From Chitinophagales bacterium (lineage in GTDB: Bacteria > Bacteroidota > Bacteroidia > Chitinophagales > JADIYW01), in assembly GCA_020848315.1 (NCBI GenBank), contig JADLAH010000137.1, forward strand, positions 1 through 10,101: a stretch of 10,101 nt of DNA, in the 5' to 3' direction. The notes under the pieces are model-generated. The model saw only the letters and a list, made by a program, of their open reading frames with translations. It did no database searches and was not told the DNA's origin. Below are positions 7,480 through 10,101 of the stretch, piece by piece (position 1 is the stretch's first letter; each line of letters begins with the position of its first letter). The translations under genes and the position numbers were made by a program.

Positions 7480-8991
7480 CTAGAGTTTCTTGAAGAGTCC
7501 GCCGAAGGCCATCATCTGCATCAGATCTGATACTTTAATTTTTCCGGTCATAAATGCTTCCTGTGGATTCATCTTGCCGGTTTCCACCGCGATGTAGGTA
7601 GCATCATCGGTTTCGACGAGGCAATTAGCATCGCCATTCAGTCCCTTTTCTACGTTCAGTTTTCCGTCCGAAATATTGACGGTGTAGCTGTCTGTCGTGA
7701 ACTGAAAATGTACGGTGAGGTTTTTGCCGGCAGCTTTTTCCGCTTTGAAGCGGTTGGGAAGAGTAGCAAAGATATCAGCTACTGTTTCCAGTTTTGGTGC
7801 TCCAGCTTCCTGTTTGGATTCCGCTCTGTCGTAATTCACGTCGTCAATGACCATTTTGGCAATGATTTCGCGCATGATTTCAGAAGAACCGCCGCCGATG
7901 GTGCCGATTCGGGAATCTCTGAATGCACGAGCTACCTTGTATTCTTCCATGTAACCATAACCACCAAAGAATTGCAGACACTGATAAGTCGCTTTGTCCG
8001 CGAGCTCCGTTGCCAGTAACTTAGCCATAGAACTTTCCTTTACGGCATATTTTCCATCCGCATGCATACGGCAGGTGTGAAGCACGAAGAAACGTACGGA
8101 TTCAATTTCCGCTGACAGTTGTGCAACACGATGACGCAATACCTGGAATTTGTTGATGGTGCGGCCAAATGCCTGACGCTCGCTCATGTATTGCAGGGAG
8201 TAATTTAATACCGCATCACAACCGGAATAACCCATGATAGAACCCGCCAGACGCTCCAGTTGCAAGCCGCCCATCAGGTAATAAAACCCTTTGCCTTCTT
8301 CGCCCAATAAATTCTGTGCCGGTACTTTGACATCGTCGAAATGCAACTCTGCCGTATCAGAAGAATGCCAGCCTAATTTTTTGAGTTTGTTTTTGGAAAT
8401 ACCCGGAGCATCCAGATCTACTACTAACAAACTTACTCCTGCGGCGCCTGCCTCCGGATTGGTCTTGCAGACGAGAATCACGAACTGACCGTAGATACCA
8501 TTAGTGATAAAGGTTTTGGAACCATTCAGTACGTAATGGTCGCCTTCTTTGCGGGCGCGCATCTGAATGTTGGCGGCGTCGCTGCCTGCACCCGGTTCGG
8601 TGATGCCGATACAGCCGATTTTTTTGCCTTCGATGGCCGGTTTCAGGTAGTTCTCTTTCAGGTAATCGCTGCCGTGGTGGAAGATATACGGGGTGCTCAT
8701 GAACACCTGTACGGCGGCAGTGATGGCAAAGCCACCTGAGAAGATCTTGGAGATTTCTTCCAGCATAACGACATCATAGAAAAAGTCTAATCCGCTGCCA
8801 CCGAGGCTTTCCGGATAGCAAAGTCCGAAGTAGCCCATTTCACCGAATTTGCGCCAGAATTCACGCGGAATCATGCCGTCTGCTTCCCACTGGTCGATGT
8901 GCGGAATGGCTTCCGCTTCCAAAAATTGTCGAATCGTTTTTCTGAAGGATTCATGTTCTTCATTGAAGTAATAAGATAGTGCTGTTGACAT
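7480..8991 (-). CDS. Acyl-CoA dehydrogenase with C-terminal SCP2 lipid-binding domain
   Basis: This is an FAD-dependent enzyme that oxidises acyl-CoA to trans-2-enoyl-CoA, fused to a sterol carrier protein 2 domain. It has 503 residues against about 380 for a standard acyl-CoA dehydrogenase. The N-terminal helical domain is at about 1-120. The middle beta domain includes GITEPGAGSD at 129-138 and FITNG at 161-165. The C-terminal helical domain runs about 230-380, with ERQAFG at 271-276 and FGGYGYMEEY at 342-351. The common YEGT catalytic Glu is absent (IGGGSSEIM at 365-373). Glu246 in LQLERL matches the alternative base used by isovaleryl- and long-chain-type enzymes. A linker at about 385-400 leads to the SCP2 domain (about 400-503), recognised by ETGKMNPQEAFMTGKIKV at 470-487, close to the TGKMNPQ-AF--GK-K of human SCP2. 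No signal peptide is seen. It lies 73 bases downstream of a paralogue and is followed by a terminator. A bound lipid or acyl-CoA supply role for SCP2 is inferred. Confidence 0.93.
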   Translation of the reverse strand: MSTALSYYFNEEHESFRKTIRQFLEAEAIPHIDQWEADGMIPREFWRKFGEMGYFGLCYPESLGGSGLDFFYDVVMLEEISKIFSGGFAITAAVQVFMSTPYIFHHGSDYLKENYLKPAIEGKKIGCIGITEPGAGSDAANIQMRARKEGDHYVLNGSKTFITNGIYGQFVILVCKTNPEAGAAGVSLLVVDLDAPGISKNKLKKLGWHSSDTAELHFDDVKVPAQNLLGEEGKGFYYLMGGLQLERLAGSIMGYSGCDAVLNYSLQYMSERQAFGRTINKFQVLRHRVAQLSAEIESVRFFVLHTCRMHADGKYAVKESSMAKLLATELADKATYQCLQFFGGYGYMEEYKVARAFRDSRIGTIGGGSSEIMREIIAKMVIDDVNYDRAESKQEAGAPKLETVADIFATLPNRFKAEKAAGKNLTVHFQFTTDSYTVNISDGKLNVEKGLNGDANCLVETDDATYIAVETGKMNPQEAFMTGKIKVSDLMQMMAFGGLFKKL

Positions 8992-9019
8992 TTTTAGTAG
9001 TTTTTATTTTTATGATTTT

Positions 9020-9072
9020 ACCACTAAGACACTAAGGTCACAAAGAATATGTGTTCTTTGTGTCTTAGTGGT
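9020..9072. repeat. Imperfect inverted repeat made of CACWAAG units (REP-like)
   Basis: The left arm has three related units (CACTAAGA, CACTAAGGT, CACAAAGAA) and the right arm has two in inverse orientation. Bases 9039-9047 pair with 9054-9062 around a 6-base loop, and 9021-9029 pair with 9063-9071. The extra unit 9030-9038 bulges out on the left. The right arm runs into the 3' end of the upstream dehydrogenase gene and contains its stop codon. It resembles short dispersed intergenic repeats of the ACCACNAAGNCACNAAG kind that I recall from many bacterial genomes. It could fold in RNA and trim or attenuate the message between the two dehydrogenase genes. The rest of this 73-base gap is an A-rich stretch before the next start. 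Confidence 0.75.
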
Positions 9073-10101
9073 TATTAAATTTTTTAAATAGTGAACCGAA
9101 CTGCATCATTTTACCCAAATCGCTCACTTGAATCTTGCCACTCATAAAGGCTTCCTGCGGATTGAGTTTGCCGGTTTCTACACCGATGTAGATGTCTGTC
9201 TGAGTAGTAAGAATTAAGTCGTAAGTAGCAAGATTTTTTTCTTTACTAATGGAAATATTTCCATTGGAAATGCTTATTGAATAATTTAATCCATTCTCCA
9301 GGTCAAACAATACATTCAGGTTGATATCTTTTGCTTTTTCTGTCTTTAATCTGGAAGGTAAGGTGGCAAATAATTCATCAATAGAAATGTCCTGACTCTT
9401 GGCTCCTGACTCTTGGTGCTGATAATTCACATCATCAATCACCATTTTGGAGATAATCTCCAGCATGATTTCAGAAGAGCCGCCGCCGATGGTGCCTAGG
9501 CGTGAATCGCGGAAGAAGCGCGCCATCTTGTATTCTTCCATGTAACCGTAGCCGCCAAACATCTGCAGACACTGATAGGCCACTTTGTCAGATAACTCCG
9601 TAGCCAGGTATTTTGCCATGGATGCTTCTTTGACACAATAGTTTTTATCAGCATGCATTTTACATACATGGTAAGTGAAAGTTTTCACGCTTTCAATTTC
9701 TGCGGATAGCTGTGCCATTCTGTGACGCAATACCTGGAATTTATTGATGGTTCTGCCGAAGGCTTTGCGCTCGTTCATGTATTGCAGGGTGTATTCCATC
9801 GCCCATTCGGAAGAGGCGAGCGCGCCCAATGCCAGCGTCAGTCGTTCCAGTTCGAAGCGCTGCATGATATAGTAAAAGCCTTTGTTTTCTTCGCCTAACA
9901 GATTTTCAACGGGTACTTCCACATTGTCAAAAGCAATCTCAGCAGTATCGCTGGCCTTCCAGCCCAGTTTTTTAAGGTTGTTTCTGGTAATGCCTTTCGA
10001 GTTGCCCTCTACCAGAATCATGGAAATGCCGCTGGAACCGGTGGATGCCGTTTTGCAGGCTACAATCATGTAATCTGCAAATACGCCGTTGGTGATAAAA
10101 A
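9065..10101 (-). CDS. Second acyl-CoA dehydrogenase-SCP2 fusion, 5'-truncated by window end
   Basis: This is a paralogue of the gene at 7480-8991, with the same order of dehydrogenase then SCP2 domain. The frame is open to the last base and 344 residues are visible, lacking roughly the first 160. The first visible residues, FITNGVFADY, align with FITNGIYGQF of the sister protein, so the ATG at 10069 is internal. The likely catalytic base is the Glu coded at 9845-9847 in FELERL. The YEGT site is again IGGGSSEIM. The SCP2 domain occupies about 9068-9385, with ETGKLNPQEAFMSGKIQV. The segment just after the catalytic Glu (TLALGALASSEWAMEY) differs strongly from the sister (AGSIMGYSGCDAVLNY), while flanking blocks such as FGRTINKFQVLRHR are identical; this suggests a different acyl substrate. 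The C-terminal NNH and the TAA come from repeat DNA, and the linker is coded by a 14-base-period direct repeat. The SCP2 part is visibly more AT-rich than the dehydrogenase part. Confidence 0.92.
   Translation of the reverse strand, partial: FITNGVFADYMIVACKTASTGSSGISMILVEGNSKGITRNNLKKLGWKASDTAEIAFDNVEVPVENLLGEENKGFYYIMQRFELERLTLALGALASSEWAMEYTLQYMNERKAFGRTINKFQVLRHRMAQLSAEIESVKTFTYHVCKMHADKNYCVKEASMAKYLATELSDKVAYQCLQMFGGYGYMEEYKMARFFRDSRLGTIGGGSSEIMLEIISKMVIDDVNYQHQESGAKSQDISIDELFATLPSRLKTEKAKDINLNVLFDLENGLNYSISISNGNISISKEKNLATYDLILTTQTDIYIGVETGKLNPQEAFMSGKIQVSDLGKMMQFGSLFKKFNNH
9248..9271. repeat. 18-base perfect palindrome with overlapping second inverted repeat, inside SCP2 coding sequence
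   Basis: AATGGAAATATTTCCATT at 9248-9265 is a perfect palindrome. Bases 9257-9271 form a further 7-1-7 inverted repeat that shares its ATTTCCA arm. Both lie in the AT-rich SCP2-coding part of the second dehydrogenase, where the protein is itself repetitive (SISISNGNISIS). The symmetry may simply follow from that peptide pattern. Confidence 0.6.
9390..9416. repeat. Two-copy 13-base direct repeat (14-base period) in the inter-domain linker
   Basis: TCCTGACTCTTGG occurs at 9390-9402 and again, identically, at 9404-9416. It lies in the linker between the dehydrogenase and SCP2 domains of the second fusion gene. As the period is not a multiple of three, the two copies are read in different frames, giving QESG and AKSQD. 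The sister gene has no such repeat in its linker. Confidence 0.85.

Noticed and set aside
9020..9072. CRISPR-like array
   Set aside because: The units are short and adjacent, without spacers, and form an inverted rather than a regular direct repeat; no cas gene is near.
7480..10101. A new defence or mobile system around the dehydrogenase pair
   Set aside because: All genes are metabolic or housekeeping families, and there is no integrase, nuclease, toxin or phage gene in the window.

Overview
This window looks like ordinary chromosomal DNA from a member of the Bacteroidota, most likely a Chitinophagia/Sphingobacteriia-type lineage. That placement is inferred from protein style and from two TAnnTTTG-type -7 promoter boxes set almost on top of start codons. 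Clear Shine-Dalgarno sequences are largely absent. I see no phage, integrase, transposase, CRISPR array, tRNA or rRNA. Coding density is very high and no gene-free stretch exceeds about 180 bases.

Left part (1-4652, + strand): the 3' part of a type IIA topoisomerase B subunit (parE) is followed after 20 bases by the complete A subunit (parC). After 21 more bases comes a PLP-dependent enzyme of the ACC deaminase/D-cysteine desulfhydrase family, which starts at TTG. These three probably share a transcript. The PLP gene runs tail-to-tail into the next gene with a 12-base overlap.

Middle part (4641-7424): on the - strand, an LpxL/HtrB-like acyltransferase (6627 to 5746) is followed by a family 2 glycosyltransferase (5684 to 4641). 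This suggests cell-envelope lipid or glycan work. Divergent from them, on the + strand, is a WbqC-family protein. The 179-base divergent region holds a perfect 8-1-8 inverted repeat and a TATCTTTG box four bases before the WbqC start.

Right part (7425-10101, - strand): two tandem paralogous acyl-CoA dehydrogenases lie here, the upstream one cut by the window end. Each carries a C-terminal SCP2 (sterol carrier protein 2) lipid-binding domain. Both lack the Glu of the common YEGT motif but keep a Glu in an LERL motif, as in isovaleryl-/long-chain-type dehydrogenases. An imperfect inverted repeat built from CACWAAG units lies between them and supplies the stop codon of the upstream copy. A factor-independent terminator closes the pair.

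The most interesting features are the tandem dehydrogenase-SCP2 fusions and the repeat DNA that has shaped one of them, both at its stop codon and in its inter-domain linker. I found no convincing wholly new defence or mobile system.
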